Shown piece after piece: positions 1 to 8,773 of a DNA stretch of 36,597 nucleotides. The notes beneath the pieces were generated by a model that saw only the letters and a list, made by a program, of their open reading frames with translations, was not told the DNA's origin and did no database searches. Origin of the DNA: an uncultured Akkermansia sp. (lineage in GTDB: Bacteria; Verrucomicrobiota; Verrucomicrobiia; Verrucomicrobiales; Akkermansiaceae); NCBI GenBank assembly GCA_947588735.1, contig CANQAD010000015.1:1-36597 (forward strand), given 5' to 3'. How positions within the stretch are numbered: position 1 is the first letter of the stretch; every line of letters begins with the position of its first letter. Position numbers and translations under genes: made by a program.

Positions 1-77
1 GAACCCGGAAGTGAAACATTGGCACGTCGATGATAGTCGGACGATAGGTCCCGCGAAAGTAGATCACTGCCAGGACC
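1..77 (+). rRNA. rrf: 5S ribosomal RNA, 3' part
   Basis: The first ~77 bases match the 3' two-thirds of bacterial 5S rRNA: the GAACCCGGAAGTGAAAC loop-B/C block, then a CGATGATAGT stretch, the GCGAAAGTAGATC loop-E/helix-IV strand and the closing CACTGCCAGGACC. The 5' part lies before the window, so a 16S-23S-5S operon should lie upstream. The 3' end is placed at about 77, just before the terminator hairpin; it could differ by a base or two. Confidence 0.93.
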
Positions 78-80
78 AAC

Positions 81-121
81 GCAGCCCGCAGGCTTTACCG
101 CCCTGCGGGCTGCCCCTTTTT
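81..121 (+). terminator. Rho-independent terminator of the rRNA operon
   Basis: A perfect 12-bp GC-rich stem (81-92 pairs with 102-113, GCAGCCCGCAGG / CCTGCGGGCTGC) with a 9-nt loop is followed by CCC and five T (117-121). It starts three or four bases after the 5S end, as expected for the end of an rRNA operon. Confidence 0.93.
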
Positions 122-608
122 ACCCCTCTTCATGAAGCGTCAGCAACGTCCCGACGCTTTGGATTGCGTCGTGCTCCGGGTGACTTGCAGGCTTTAACAT
201 GCGGAGTCGTGCGTTTTCGCGTTGAATGGAAAGTAAATAACGGCAATTTAGAGGCGTGGAGTTGGGGTAAATTTTTGCATATGTCCATAGGGCCTCAGAG
301 GATTAGATTGACATAGCTTATAGCCGCCCACATCCGTCTCAAGAAAACGCCAAGTCATTGACGATTGGGAAAGTGAGCGCGCCTGCGGCACGGGAATTGC
401 AGAGCGCTTAATTGGAACGACGAGCATCGGACATGACCGGAAAGAGGCGAGGATACGGAGCGGGTACGCAGCGAAACTTTCAGAACATGGCGTGTTGTCA
501 GTTAGAATGGATTATGAATACGCGATGCCAACATACAGACCATTTTTCCATCTTCTTTCTTCCATGAAACGCATGCGAAATGGGTTCAACGGGCATGGAG
601 AAATTTTA
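122..608. other. Intergenic stretch with no supported gene
   Basis: Between the rRNA terminator and the stop of rluD I find no ORF with a plausible start, coupling or recognisable product, and no tRNA. A small hairpin AGCGTC/GACGCT lies at 136-158 and is not followed by a convincing T-run. rluD transcription must end somewhere in here, but no intrinsic terminator on the minus strand is evident. Confidence 0.6.
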
Positions 609-1541
609 TTAGGATAAAAGTGAGTCGGAAGGGGAACATGTAGAGATCCACGGAGAAAACTCCGGAGGGATAGGGGCAAGGAAGGTCATACGCTTGCCCG
701 AGGATGGATGTGTAAAGGCAAGGCGCCGCGCGTGGAGCATGAGTCGTCCCGGTTTCGCTTTTTGCCTTGCCGGATGGGCATAGATGGTATCCCCGATGAG
801 GGGGTGCCCAAGATGCAGCATGTGGACGCGTATTTGGTGGGTACGGCCAGTGTGCAGGGTACAACATACCAAGGAACTATCTGTCGCTGGATCGTAGTAG
901 AGGAGTTTGTAGTCCGTGATGGCCGGTTTCCCACAGCCTGGGTTGACGACCGCCATTTTCAGTCGATTGACAGGATGGCGAGCGATGTTCGTGAAAATCG
1001 TACCTTCCGGAGGGTTCGGGCAGCCTTGCACGACAGCCAGGTAGATTTTCTCCGTATCGCGATCAGCAAATTGTGCACTCAGGGAAGTGTGGGCCGCATC
1101 ATTTTTTGCCACGACGATGCAGCCGCTGGTGTCTTTGTCCAAACGGTGGACAATGCCCGGGCGCTCCACCCCGCCTACGCCGGAAAGGTCTCGACAGTGA
1201 TGCAAGAGGGCATTCACCAAAGTGCCGTCGGGATTGCCTGCAGCGGGATGCACGACCATGCCGCTCTCCTTGTCCAGGACAATCAGGTCGGAATCTTCGT
1301 AGAGAATGTGCAGGGGTATGTCTTGGGGCAGGGCAACGGCAGGCGAGGGGTCCGGAATGTCAATGCGCAGCCGCATGCCGATTTCCACGGGAGTTTTCGG
1401 TTTGCATGGCGTACCGTTCTCCATGCAAATGGCCCCATCACGGATGAGAGCTTGGATGCGTGCGCGTGAAAGCTCTGGCAAGTGAGCGGTCAGATACTGA
1501 TCCAGGCGTAGACCGGAGCCTTCTTCCACGAGATGCAGCAT
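609..1541 (-). CDS. rluD: RluA/RluD-family 23S rRNA pseudouridine synthase
   Basis: Converts specific uridines of ribosomal RNA (for RluD, helix 69 of 23S rRNA) to pseudouridine. The 310-aa protein has an N-terminal S4 RNA-binding domain (about residues 11-60) and then the catalytic domain. The RluA-family signature is HRLDKDTSG at 132-140, with D135 as the nucleophilic aspartate; further family blocks are VVHPAAGN near 96 and HTGRTHQIRVH. The size is normal for RluD. The reading frame extends 40 codons upstream, but the ATG at 1541 is chosen because it lies one base after the stop of the nif3-like gene and starts the S4 domain directly. It is the last gene of hprK-nif3-rluD. Which uridines it modifies (RluD or another RluA-type specificity) cannot be read from sequence alone. 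Confidence 0.9.
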   Translation of the reverse strand: MLHLVEEGSGLRLDQYLTAHLPELSRARIQALIRDGAICMENGTPCKPKTPVEIGMRLRIDIPDPSPAVALPQDIPLHILYEDSDLIVLDKESGMVVHPAAGNPDGTLVNALLHHCRDLSGVGGVERPGIVHRLDKDTSGCIVVAKNDAAHTSLSAQFADRDTEKIYLAVVQGCPNPPEGTIFTNIARHPVNRLKMAVVNPGCGKPAITDYKLLYYDPATDSSLVCCTLHTGRTHQIRVHMLHLGHPLIGDTIYAHPARQKAKPGRLMLHARRLAFTHPSSGKRMTFLAPIPPEFSPWISTCSPSDSLLS

Positions 1542-1542
1542 G

Positions 1543-2307
1543 TTACATGCGGGTGGGATTGTGGATGAAAACTGTCGGGAGCCTGTAGCGCTCGTGAAGC
1601 ATGGCGCCAAGGGATTTGACTCCAAATGTTTCTGAGGCGTAATGGCCGGCAAAGAGTACATTCATATGCATGTCATGGGCAGCATTAAGTACCCAGTGAT
1701 TTTGTTCGCCTGTCAGGAACGTGGTAAATCCTTTTTCCTGGATACGGTAGATTTCAGGACCAGCCGAGCCGGAGGAGATAATGACGCGTCCTGCCGGTGC
1801 ATCCGGATCGGCAATATTTCCGGTGACCTCAGCTTCAGTGACCTGAGCGTAGGCATTGCGCAGTTCCCCAACAGAGCCGCTGAAGATGCCCGAAACAGCG
1901 AGGGCAATGCCGTGGCGTTCAATTTCGGATGAAATACGCGAGAGGTTAAGAGCCCGGGCAATGCCAATATTGTTGCCGAGGGTAGGGTGTACATCCAGCG
2001 GCAGGTGTGCTGAGTAAATGGCCAGATTATGGTTGAGGCAGGTTTCAATTTTTTGGCGCCACCACCCAATGATCGGGCGCAGCCCGCACCAGAATATACC
2101 GTGGTGGACGATGAGAAGATCCGCTTTTGCAATGATGGCATCATCCAAGGTTTTCTGCGTGGCATCTACTGCCAGGGCAATTTTGTGCACCAAGCCGTTA
2201 TTCTCGACTTGGAGTCCGTTTATAGCCATAGGAGAATCCTGAATGGATTGAACGGAGAGCGTGTTGTTGAGCAGAGATACAATGGTATGGAGCTGGACGC
2301 TATTCAT
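1543..2307 (-). CDS. Nif3-like dinuclear metal centre protein (YqfO/YbgI family)
   Basis: A 254-aa member of the Nif3/GTP cyclohydrolase I type 2-like family, a widely conserved protein with a two-metal site whose cellular role is still poorly defined. The metal-binding blocks are visible: VHHGIFW (two His), SAHLPLDVHP (His/Asp) and AGHYASE near the C terminus (His and Glu). Length fits the short form without the inserted PII-like domain. The start at 2307 overlaps the end of hprK by 8 bases (ATGAATAG holds both start and stop), which fixes the start far better than the 39-codon upstream extension of the open frame. rluD begins one base after its stop, so the three genes are probably translated from one mRNA. 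Confidence 0.87.
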   Translation of the reverse strand: MNSVQLHTIVSLLNNTLSVQSIQDSPMAINGLQVENNGLVHKIALAVDATQKTLDDAIIAKADLLIVHHGIFWCGLRPIIGWWRQKIETCLNHNLAIYSAHLPLDVHPTLGNNIGIARALNLSRISSEIERHGIALAVSGIFSGSVGELRNAYAQVTEAEVTGNIADPDAPAGRVIISSGSAGPEIYRIQEKGFTTFLTGEQNHWVLNAAHDMHMNVLFAGHYASETFGVKSLGAMLHERYRLPTVFIHNPTRM

Positions 2308-3277
2308 CGTTGCCGTGGATATGGATGTTTCGTGTTGATATTTCCTCGTGGAGTCGGCGAGAGAACTCGTGCGCCATGTCGTATCCGTTTTGGCGGAGGT
2401 ATTGGCCGAGGGCTGCCACCTCAACGAGACGTGTCATATCACGGCCAGGGGCGACGGGGAGTGTGATGAGCTCAACTCCTACGCCGAGAATAGTAAAGAC
2501 TTTGCGCTCCAAACCAAGACGTTCGGTTTCAGACATTTCTCCACCGGTGAGATCAATGATGAGATTGATTTTTTTCTGCCGACGGAAGGCCCGCAGACCA
2601 TAAAGATCCGTGACGTTGGTGATGCCGATGCCTCGGATTTCGATAAAGCCGCTGCTCAGTTTCGGGGAAGAAGCAATGAGATCGCCGCTGATGTTACGAA
2701 TGAAAACCATGTCATCGGCAACAAGAGATGAACCGCGTTCTACAAGACCAAGAGAAACCTCGCTCTTACCGATGCCGCTTGGCCCTGTTATGAGCACGCC
2801 GACACCGCGAACATCTACCATGCATCCGTGCAAGGTGATGCTATCCGCAAACTCGTTTTCCAGAATGATGGTGGCGCGGTTCACCAAGCTCATGGTGGGC
2901 AGGGTGGAGCGAAACACAGGTACCGAACACTCATCGGCAATGCTGATAATATCACCTGACACTTCAGCCCCGCGTGAAAAGATGAGGCAGGGGACACTTT
3001 CGCCGCAGATGCGCCGCATGCGCTCACTACGCTCGGGATCTCTGAGTTCAGCCAGGTAGGCCATTTCCCCAGAGCCAAAGATTTGGACGCGCTCTTGGGC
3101 GTAGTACCCAAAAAAGCCGGAAAGCGCGAGCCCTGGCCGGTTGAGAGCAGGCCGAACGATAGATCGGGTCATGCCCAAAGGACTGTTGAGGAGCTCCAAT
3201 TCCAGCTGTGACCGGTAGGTCTCATAGAAATGAGCCACTGAAATCTTATCCACCTTCTTGACTACCGGAGCTTTCAT
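2300..3277 (-). CDS. hprK: HPr kinase/phosphorylase
   Basis: Phosphorylates and dephosphorylates the regulatory serine of HPr or an HPr-like protein (ATP- or PPi-dependent), linking the PTS or nitrogen-PTS to carbon regulation. With the start at 3277 the protein is 325 aa, the usual size. It has the N-terminal HPrK domain (to about 130), the catalytic-loop histidine H150 just ahead of the C-terminal domain, a Walker A loop GPSGIGKS at 165-172 and the HprK signature IRGIGITNV at 214-222, all in the family order. The frame is open 39 codons further, but that extension has no family character. No HPr, EI or PTS permease is in the window, so the partner protein is unknown. First gene of a three-gene operon. 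Confidence 0.9.
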   Translation of the reverse strand: MKAPVVKKVDKISVAHFYETYRSQLELELLNSPLGMTRSIVRPALNRPGLALSGFFGYYAQERVQIFGSGEMAYLAELRDPERSERMRRICGESVPCLIFSRGAEVSGDIISIADECSVPVFRSTLPTMSLVNRATIILENEFADSITLHGCMVDVRGVGVLITGPSGIGKSEVSLGLVERGSSLVADDMVFIRNISGDLIASSPKLSSGFIEIRGIGITNVTDLYGLRAFRRQKKINLIIDLTGGEMSETERLGLERKVFTILGVGVELITLPVAPGRDMTRLVEVAALGQYLRQNGYDMAHEFSRRLHEEISTRNIHIHGNDE

Positions 3278-3707
3278 CTGCCCGACATTTTCGCACATCG
3301 TGTGCGCGCCGTCAAGCATGCAGCTCACGCGTTTCTCGAAAAGGTATAGCGGATGGCTTTGAGAACTGAGTCTTTCGAGACATTTCGCGGCCACGTTTCT
3401 AGTTATGCCTGCGGAGCGTAAATATTTTCCTGTTGTTCTTGTGATAAAGTCCGTTTTCTCGAGGTGCGTGCGCCCGGCAACCCGCTACTTATTGCATGTT
3501 TCCACGATGTTTGTGAAACTATCTTATTCATTATCTGTATTTATCATACGGAGACTACGGTGCACTATTTTTGTCCAAACGATAAACCCCATGCCTCCTT
3601 TTTCTCCGTTCGGTCCACACATTTTTGTCCGATTGCGATTTCTCAGGGAGGTTTCTTTTATTCTTGCACGCGTGAGATATCTTTGTTAAACTCCGGACCG
3701 GAAGGTT
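3278..3707. other. Divergent intergenic region between hprK and the ABC transporter gene
   Basis: This AT-rich gap should contain the promoters of both divergent operons. A GGAAGG ribosome-binding site at 3700-3705 lies only two bases before the ATG at 3708. I could not place convincing -35/-10 pairs on either strand; TTGCAC at 3664-3669 has no good -10 at the right distance. No ORF here looks real. Confidence 0.5.
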
Positions 3708-5432
3708 ATGCTCGAAGCGCGAAATATATGCTTGGAAGTGGAGAACGGGGATGAATCTCTCTTTTTGCTCAACGGGGTTAGCTTTTGCATTCCCCGCGGA
3801 CATTTCATGGCAATCGTGGGACCATCCGGCTGTGGCAAGACCACTCTCTTAAAAACGATTGCCGGCATCAAAACTGCCACGGACGGCACTTTTATATGGG
3901 AGGGGCGCGATCTTTCTATGGAAGGCGATTTTGAGCCTCACGAAATCGGTTATGTGCCACAGTTCAGTATTGCATATGATGAGCTCACCGTTGATGAAAA
4001 CATAGAGAGTGCAGCGCGCCTGCGAGTCGTCGGAGATGAGGATGAGATCAATGATTTGATTGACAGCGTTCTGGCTGAAACTGGGATGACAGACATAGCG
4101 GATCGGCAAGTAAAGCTGCTTTCTGGCGGTCAGAAGCGGAGGCTGGCTCTGGCAATGGAATTGGTGAGCAGCCCTCGCATTTTGCTGTGCGATGAGGTAA
4201 CCAGCGGGCTGGACCCGAGATCAGAGCGTGAGATCGTGCAACTGCTGCACGATTTGAGCCGCAAAGATGGACGCATCATTATTTCCGTGACGCATAGTTT
4301 GGCTCAGATGGAGCTATACGACAGCATTATGGTGATGGTGCGTGGTAATTTAGCGTATCACGGATCTCCAGATGCCATGAATCATTACTTCGGAGTGAAA
4401 AGCTTTGAGGAAGTGTACCCGCAGTTGACCTTGCGGATGCCAGAGGAGTGGCGCATGAGTTGGCTGAAACATCGCGTAGCATATTACCAGCGTCTTGAGA
4501 ACGAGCATGTGGAGAAATATCGGCAGCTTGGCCAGCAACCCCCGCCCCCAAAGCCGGTCGATGAACAAGATGTGCCTGTACCCGGGTTCCTGGTGCAGAT
4601 GATGCAGCTTTTGCAGCGGAGATTTATGATTTTAATGCGTGATCGCACGCAATTAATGCTGCAGGTTGCCATGATCGTGATCTTTCCCGTCTTGGTGGCT
4701 ATTTTTTCCAGCAAGGGGCAGGATCAACTGCTTACGCTCACGGATACTTACAGCGGGGATATAGCGGCAGAGGTGCAAGCTCAGCAGGCGCAGGCAGAGG
4801 TTCGCGCTCGCGTCGGTTCTGCAGTTTCGGGCATTATCATGTTCGAGGTTATTTTGCTGGGGTTGATGGGATCCAACAATGCCTCTCGGGAAATCGCCGG
4901 AGAGCGTCTCATCATGGAAAAGGAAAAATTTGCCGGCATGCGAGTAGGAGCCTACGTAGCATCGAAAGTGACGTTTATGGCGATACTTGTGGTGCTGCAA
5001 AGCATATGGATGTACGCTTTTGTGCAGTTTTTCTGGGAATTCCGAGGGGATGCCGTTAATCACTTGTATTTTCTGCTTATGGCAAATGCCGCCATGACGA
5101 GCGTCTGCTTGGGTATATCCGCCAATTGCAATACACCAGATCAATCGTCTCTGCTCAGCATCTATTTAGTCGGGTTTCAGCTGCCGCTCTCCGGCGCTGT
5201 CCTGGCTTTGCCGGATATGGTGGAGACATTCACGCAGCCATTTATTTCGGCATACTGGGCATGGAGCGGAAGCATTGAAGGTGGGTTGACCCCGGATGTG
5301 CTCAAAGCAGTAAAGAGTATTGTGCAGACGAGTTTCTGCTCGGAGGGGTTATGCCGCATTGTGCTGTGGGGACATGTGGTTGTGGGCGTTTTGCTCACAT
5401 GGTTTGGTTGCCGCAAGGCACGCTGGGATTAA
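3708..5432 (+). CDS. ABCG-type ABC transporter, fused ATPase and permease
   Basis: A half-transporter with ATPase and permease on one 574-aa chain. The N-terminal nucleotide-binding domain shows Walker A GPSGCGKT (38-45), Q-loop Gln85, signature LSGGQ (138-142), Walker B ILLCDE (158-163) and the switch His196. A proline-rich linker follows (around 280). The C-terminal half has an ABC2-type membrane domain with about six hydrophobic segments, near 310-330, 370-390, 425-450, 455-475, 485-505 and 550-570. This NBD-first order matches ABCG/White-type and related bacterial exporters; a homodimer in the inner membrane is expected. The substrate is unknown. It heads a plus-strand operon with two unrecognised envelope proteins, which suggests an envelope-related cargo, but that is inference from position only. 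Confidence 0.87.
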   Translation: MLEARNICLEVENGDESLFLLNGVSFCIPRGHFMAIVGPSGCGKTTLLKTIAGIKTATDGTFIWEGRDLSMEGDFEPHEIGYVPQFSIAYDELTVDENIESAARLRVVGDEDEINDLIDSVLAETGMTDIADRQVKLLSGGQKRRLALAMELVSSPRILLCDEVTSGLDPRSEREIVQLLHDLSRKDGRIIISVTHSLAQMELYDSIMVMVRGNLAYHGSPDAMNHYFGVKSFEEVYPQLTLRMPEEWRMSWLKHRVAYYQRLENEHVEKYRQLGQQPPPPKPVDEQDVPVPGFLVQMMQLLQRRFMILMRDRTQLMLQVAMIVIFPVLVAIFSSKGQDQLLTLTDTYSGDIAAEVQAQQAQAEVRARVGSAVSGIIMFEVILLGLMGSNNASREIAGERLIMEKEKFAGMRVGAYVASKVTFMAILVVLQSIWMYAFVQFFWEFRGDAVNHLYFLLMANAAMTSVCLGISANCNTPDQSSLLSIYLVGFQLPLSGAVLALPDMVETFTQPFISAYWAWSGSIEGGLTPDVLKAVKSIVQTSFCSEGLCRIVLWGHVVVGVLLTWFGCRKARWD

Positions 5433-5475
5433 TGTACAATTTAATACCGTCTTCTCACTTTAACACATTACGAAT

Positions 5476-5937
5476 ATGGCAGCACGACGAGCCCGCAAGG
5501 GCGGGAAAAGAAAAGGCAGGAAAAACCTGATGCCGGTGTTCGCTGGCGTGGCGGTCATCACAGTCATGGCTCTGGTGTTGGGCTCAGGTATCCTGAAGAA
5601 AGGGAGTAGCGCGCGTGGGCTTGTGCCAACGCCGGATTTTAGCGTGGCAGATTACAGAAGAGATGGCTCGCGTTTCGCCTCCTCGGGCAACGTGTATGTT
5701 TTTGACGGACGCGTGGAGAATATAGAGACTATTGGCAATGCTCGCGTTGTGAGCATATCCATTGCAAACAATCCGGATGAACGATTGCCCTTGCTGGTGC
5801 CCAGCCACGCGAATCTGCGCGTTAATCTTACCCGTGGGGATCGATTCATATTTGAGACGACGTGCCGCACTGGGAGGACAGATGATGGGAAGCAGGTGAA
5901 GGGAGTACTAATAGTGAAAAATGTGGAGACACGATGA
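5476..5937 (+). CDS. Membrane-anchored protein of unknown function
   Basis: I do not recognise this 153-aa protein. It begins with a very basic stretch rich in Arg, Lys and Gly (1-17), followed by one hydrophobic segment (about 20-36), so it is predicted to be anchored by its N terminus with the rest outside the cytoplasm. The remaining ~110 residues look like a small beta-rich domain (alternating hydrophobics such as VYVFDGRVENI and ARVVSISIAN); an OB-like fold is possible but unproven. It lies 43 bases after the ABC transporter gene, and its stop overlaps the start of the next gene (ATGATGA), so the two are probably translationally coupled. No strong Shine-Dalgarno sequence precedes the ATG. 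Confidence 0.72.
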   Translation: MAARRARKGGKRKGRKNLMPVFAGVAVITVMALVLGSGILKKGSSARGLVPTPDFSVADYRRDGSRFASSGNVYVFDGRVENIETIGNARVVSISIANNPDERLPLLVPSHANLRVNLTRGDRFIFETTCRTGRTDDGKQVKGVLIVKNVETR

Positions 5938-7886
5938 TGAAACGAGAATTCTATATTGTGCTGTTGGGGCTGGTAACAGCGGGAACGGGCGGAGCGCAAA
6001 TGCCCACAGGCGGTGGGGGGAACGCTGGTAATGTGGTTGTGCCGAGCTCGTTTGATGCTTCCGGCTCTTCCGTCAAACCTTCATCAAATGACCCCGCACA
6101 GCAGGGAGAAACGCCCAATCCGCAACTGCTTGGTATGGAGATTCCTCTCATGGATCCTTCTACTGATACAGTAAAATACAACGGAGGGCATTTTGATGTA
6201 GGCAATAACGCGGCTGTACGTGCGCGTTTTGAGAAGTTTTTGCAGCAAGTGCCGGATGATACTGATGAGTCCAAACGCTACCGTGCATTGATTCAGGACA
6301 TGCTGAAGAGGACACGCCTTCCCAGCCGCGATCGCAATTACGCTGTGGGCGGTAATGTGTTAATCGAGGTAGGCAGGAGTCTTTACAAGGCGTCTGAGTA
6401 CCCCGGCGACGGTAACCAATCCGGAGCATTGGCAAGTGCTATCGTGAGTGCGTTAGATGTGCAGCGAGAGGCGTTGGTGCGCGAGCGCGACAACGAGAGA
6501 ATGGAGAAAGAGATGAATGCTCTTCTTAAACAAGCCGATCGATGGCAAAACCAGAACGTTGCACGCAAGATGGCTATCTCTGCCGCAACTCAAAAAATTG
6601 GCGATAAGAATGGTGGTGGGCATGTGGATACAGGAGGCGATAAAAACGCCCTGCGCGTCGCCCAGAACATTAAAGCGGCCGCAAAAAAAGAGGCGACGCA
6701 GGCAGCGAATCTTGCCACAAATGAAAGTTCGAAACTTGCGGCTAAGCTCAACTATCAGGCTATGCTCATGTCGTTACTTCTTTCACGTCGTTTTGACCAT
6801 GTGGTCATAGGAGCGCGGGTATATCGCCATATTTTCCGGGATGGAGACACCGAGTTGAAGTTGGATGATGACTCGAAGGCGCATGAAGTGTTCACCGGCG
6901 GTTTGGGGTTGCCTCCCACAGTCACTTCGATTGATGCTGTGGCGAGTAATATGCGCCGAGAAGTGGACCAAAGCATTGACGCGGTGTACGGGATGCTTGC
7001 GCGTAACAAATTGGGCGAGGCGACCCAACATTTGATTGAGGCCGTAGCTATAGGTGAGTACATGCAGAGTGTGGCCACATTCCCCGCAGATGCGCGCCAG
7101 CGCATTGCGCAATTCTGGACACTGCGCAAACGAGCGTTGACTGCTCTGAATGCACGGGATTATGCCACAGTAGAGGAAGTCGCAGCAAAAATGAAGGAGA
7201 TGGATGTGGATTTCAACGATTCTATGCTGCTCAGCTACACCACAGGGAAAAAACAGCAGAGCGACCTTGCCATACGCAATGCCAGAAAGGCACTGCGCAA
7301 TGGAGATGAAGAGAGCTTCAATAAGTACATCACCGAGGCTGGTTCCATTTGGCCGCGTAATCCGAATTTGAAGAAAGGCGCGGAGATGCTTGAGATGATA
7401 GATTTGGGTGCCCCGGTAAAGGAGGAGTTTGTGCGTCTGTACGATGGTAAAGAATTCCGCCGCATTGCGCGCGAACGTGAACACTACAAGATTGTGGCAA
7501 TGGATCCCGATCTCGCAAAAAAGTATGAAGAGGTGATAGCGCTCGTGATGCGAATGGATGAGGTGCTCGCACGGATCAGGAGTGTATCGGAGCGAGATAC
7601 GGCACTCGGTCCCTGCGTGGCGTATGAAGAACTGGTGGAGTGGCGCAATTCGGATGAAAACTTTGCGCGTGATACGCAGGTGACCCTCGCTCTTAAGGAT
7701 TATGAGTCTAAAGCGCACGATTTTGTGCAGGCGTTGCGGGATGGCGAAGCGTGCGAAAAGCGTGGAGAGTATGGCTCAGCGCTTTCATGCTACTACCGTG
7801 CGCAGTGCAAATACATGCGATCTTCTCTTGCGCGTGATGGAATTAAGCGTGTGATGGATGTTATCGTGAAAGCCCGTTACGAATGA
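5934..7886 (+). CDS. Secreted or periplasmic protein of unknown function, helical
   Basis: A 650-aa protein that I cannot assign to a family. Residues 1-21 form a signal peptide (basic MMKR, hydrophobic core, end near GGAQ), followed by a low-complexity Gly/Pro/Ser linker to about residue 60. From about 80 the sequence is strongly helical and charged, with Ala/Lys-rich stretches and, in the C-terminal half, helix-pair spacing that resembles TPR-like repeats (for example the AIRNARKALRNGDEESFNKYI segment region around 445-465 and a similar block near the end). The gene overlaps its neighbours by ATGA on both sides, so it is locked between the 153-aa membrane protein and gluQ in one transcript. 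A scaffold role in the envelope is a guess. Confidence 0.75.
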   Translation: MMKREFYIVLLGLVTAGTGGAQMPTGGGGNAGNVVVPSSFDASGSSVKPSSNDPAQQGETPNPQLLGMEIPLMDPSTDTVKYNGGHFDVGNNAAVRARFEKFLQQVPDDTDESKRYRALIQDMLKRTRLPSRDRNYAVGGNVLIEVGRSLYKASEYPGDGNQSGALASAIVSALDVQREALVRERDNERMEKEMNALLKQADRWQNQNVARKMAISAATQKIGDKNGGGHVDTGGDKNALRVAQNIKAAAKKEATQAANLATNESSKLAAKLNYQAMLMSLLLSRRFDHVVIGARVYRHIFRDGDTELKLDDDSKAHEVFTGGLGLPPTVTSIDAVASNMRREVDQSIDAVYGMLARNKLGEATQHLIEAVAIGEYMQSVATFPADARQRIAQFWTLRKRALTALNARDYATVEEVAAKMKEMDVDFNDSMLLSYTTGKKQQSDLAIRNARKALRNGDEESFNKYITEAGSIWPRNPNLKKGAEMLEMIDLGAPVKEEFVRLYDGKEFRRIAREREHYKIVAMDPDLAKKYEEVIALVMRMDEVLARIRSVSERDTALGPCVAYEELVEWRNSDENFARDTQVTLALKDYESKAHDFVQALRDGEACEKRGEYGSALSCYYRAQCKYMRSSLARDGIKRVMDVIVKARYE

Positions 7887-8773
7887 GTCTTCGCCATCCG
7901 GTGATTACACGATTTGCGCCCACTCCAAGTGGGGAATTACACGTGGGGCACGTGTTGGCAGCGTGGCAGGCCAGACGTCTGGCGGACCTCCACGGTGGGC
8001 GTTGCATGCTGAGAATTGAGGATATCGACACGCAGCGTACGAGAAATCCGCAGTGGATTGCAGGAATCTATGAAGATTTGAAGTGGTTAGGCATACACTT
8101 TGATGGGGATGTCATGGTACAGAGCCGCCGAATGGAGGTGTATGCGGCAGCGTTGGAAAAACTGCGCAACCTTGGGTTGCTTTACCCCTGCTTCTGCACG
8201 AGGGCGGAAATTCGTGCCGAATGGGACAGTGTGGCTCGAGCTCCGCACACTGGGGAACATAGACGTTACAGCGGTCGTTGCCGAAACTTGCCGACAGATC
8301 GTGTGGCTGAGCTTCTGCAAAGAGGTGTGCCTCACGCTTGGCGTATCAATATGCGGCGAGTAGAGGATATCATCGGCTGTCCACAGTGGGAAGATTTGAG
8401 GCTCGGAGTGCGTCGCTGCGTGCCGAGTGCATGTGAGGACGCTATATTGGCGCGTAAAGATACACCAACGAGTTACCACTTGGCAGTGGTGGTAGATGAC
8501 GCAGCCCAGCTCGTGAATGTGGTGACCCGCGGAGCAGACTTGTTGGAGTTCACCCCGTTGCAACGTGCTCTGCAAGCGGTATTGGGGTTGCCTGCACCGA
8601 TTTATGCTCATCATCTGCTTTTGAGAGGGAAAGAGGGAAGGCGTTTGACGAAGCGTGACGGATCGTGTTCCGTGCGTTCATTGCGTCAGCGCGGAGTGAC
8701 GCCTCGGGAGCTGCTGGCCGCTTTGAAACGCGCAGTTGAGCTCGGTGGAATATGGGGCGATCAGCCCCTGTAG
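7883..8773 (+). CDS. gluQ: Glutamyl-Q tRNA(Asp) synthetase
   Basis: A truncated paralogue of glutamyl-tRNA synthetase that activates glutamate and attaches it to the queuosine base at position 34 of tRNA-Asp. The 296-aa chain has the catalytic domain and lacks an anticodon-binding domain, which separates it from GltX. Visible: the HIGH-type motif HVGH at 20-23 after FAPTPSGEL, the family zinc site C102-x-C104 with Tyr128 and Cys132, and a KMSKS-type loop RLTKRDG at 253-259. It overlaps the upstream 650-aa gene by ATGA, and its 3' end overlaps the convergent permease gene by 13 bases. Confidence 0.92.
   Translation: MSLRHPVITRFAPTPSGELHVGHVLAAWQARRLADLHGGRCMLRIEDIDTQRTRNPQWIAGIYEDLKWLGIHFDGDVMVQSRRMEVYAAALEKLRNLGLLYPCFCTRAEIRAEWDSVARAPHTGEHRRYSGRCRNLPTDRVAELLQRGVPHAWRINMRRVEDIIGCPQWEDLRLGVRRCVPSACEDAILARKDTPTSYHLAVVVDDAAQLVNVVTRGADLLEFTPLQRALQAVLGLPAPIYAHHLLLRGKEGRRLTKRDGSCSVRSLRQRGVTPRELLAALKRAVELGGIWGDQPL

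Noticed and set aside
11..316. 101-codon plus-strand ORF at the window start
   Set aside because: It runs through the 5S rRNA and its terminator, so it cannot be a gene.
708..1469. Long plus-strand ORF of 253 codons antisense to rluD
   Set aside because: Shadow of the rluD frame; the minus strand has clear pseudouridine-synthase motifs and operon coupling.
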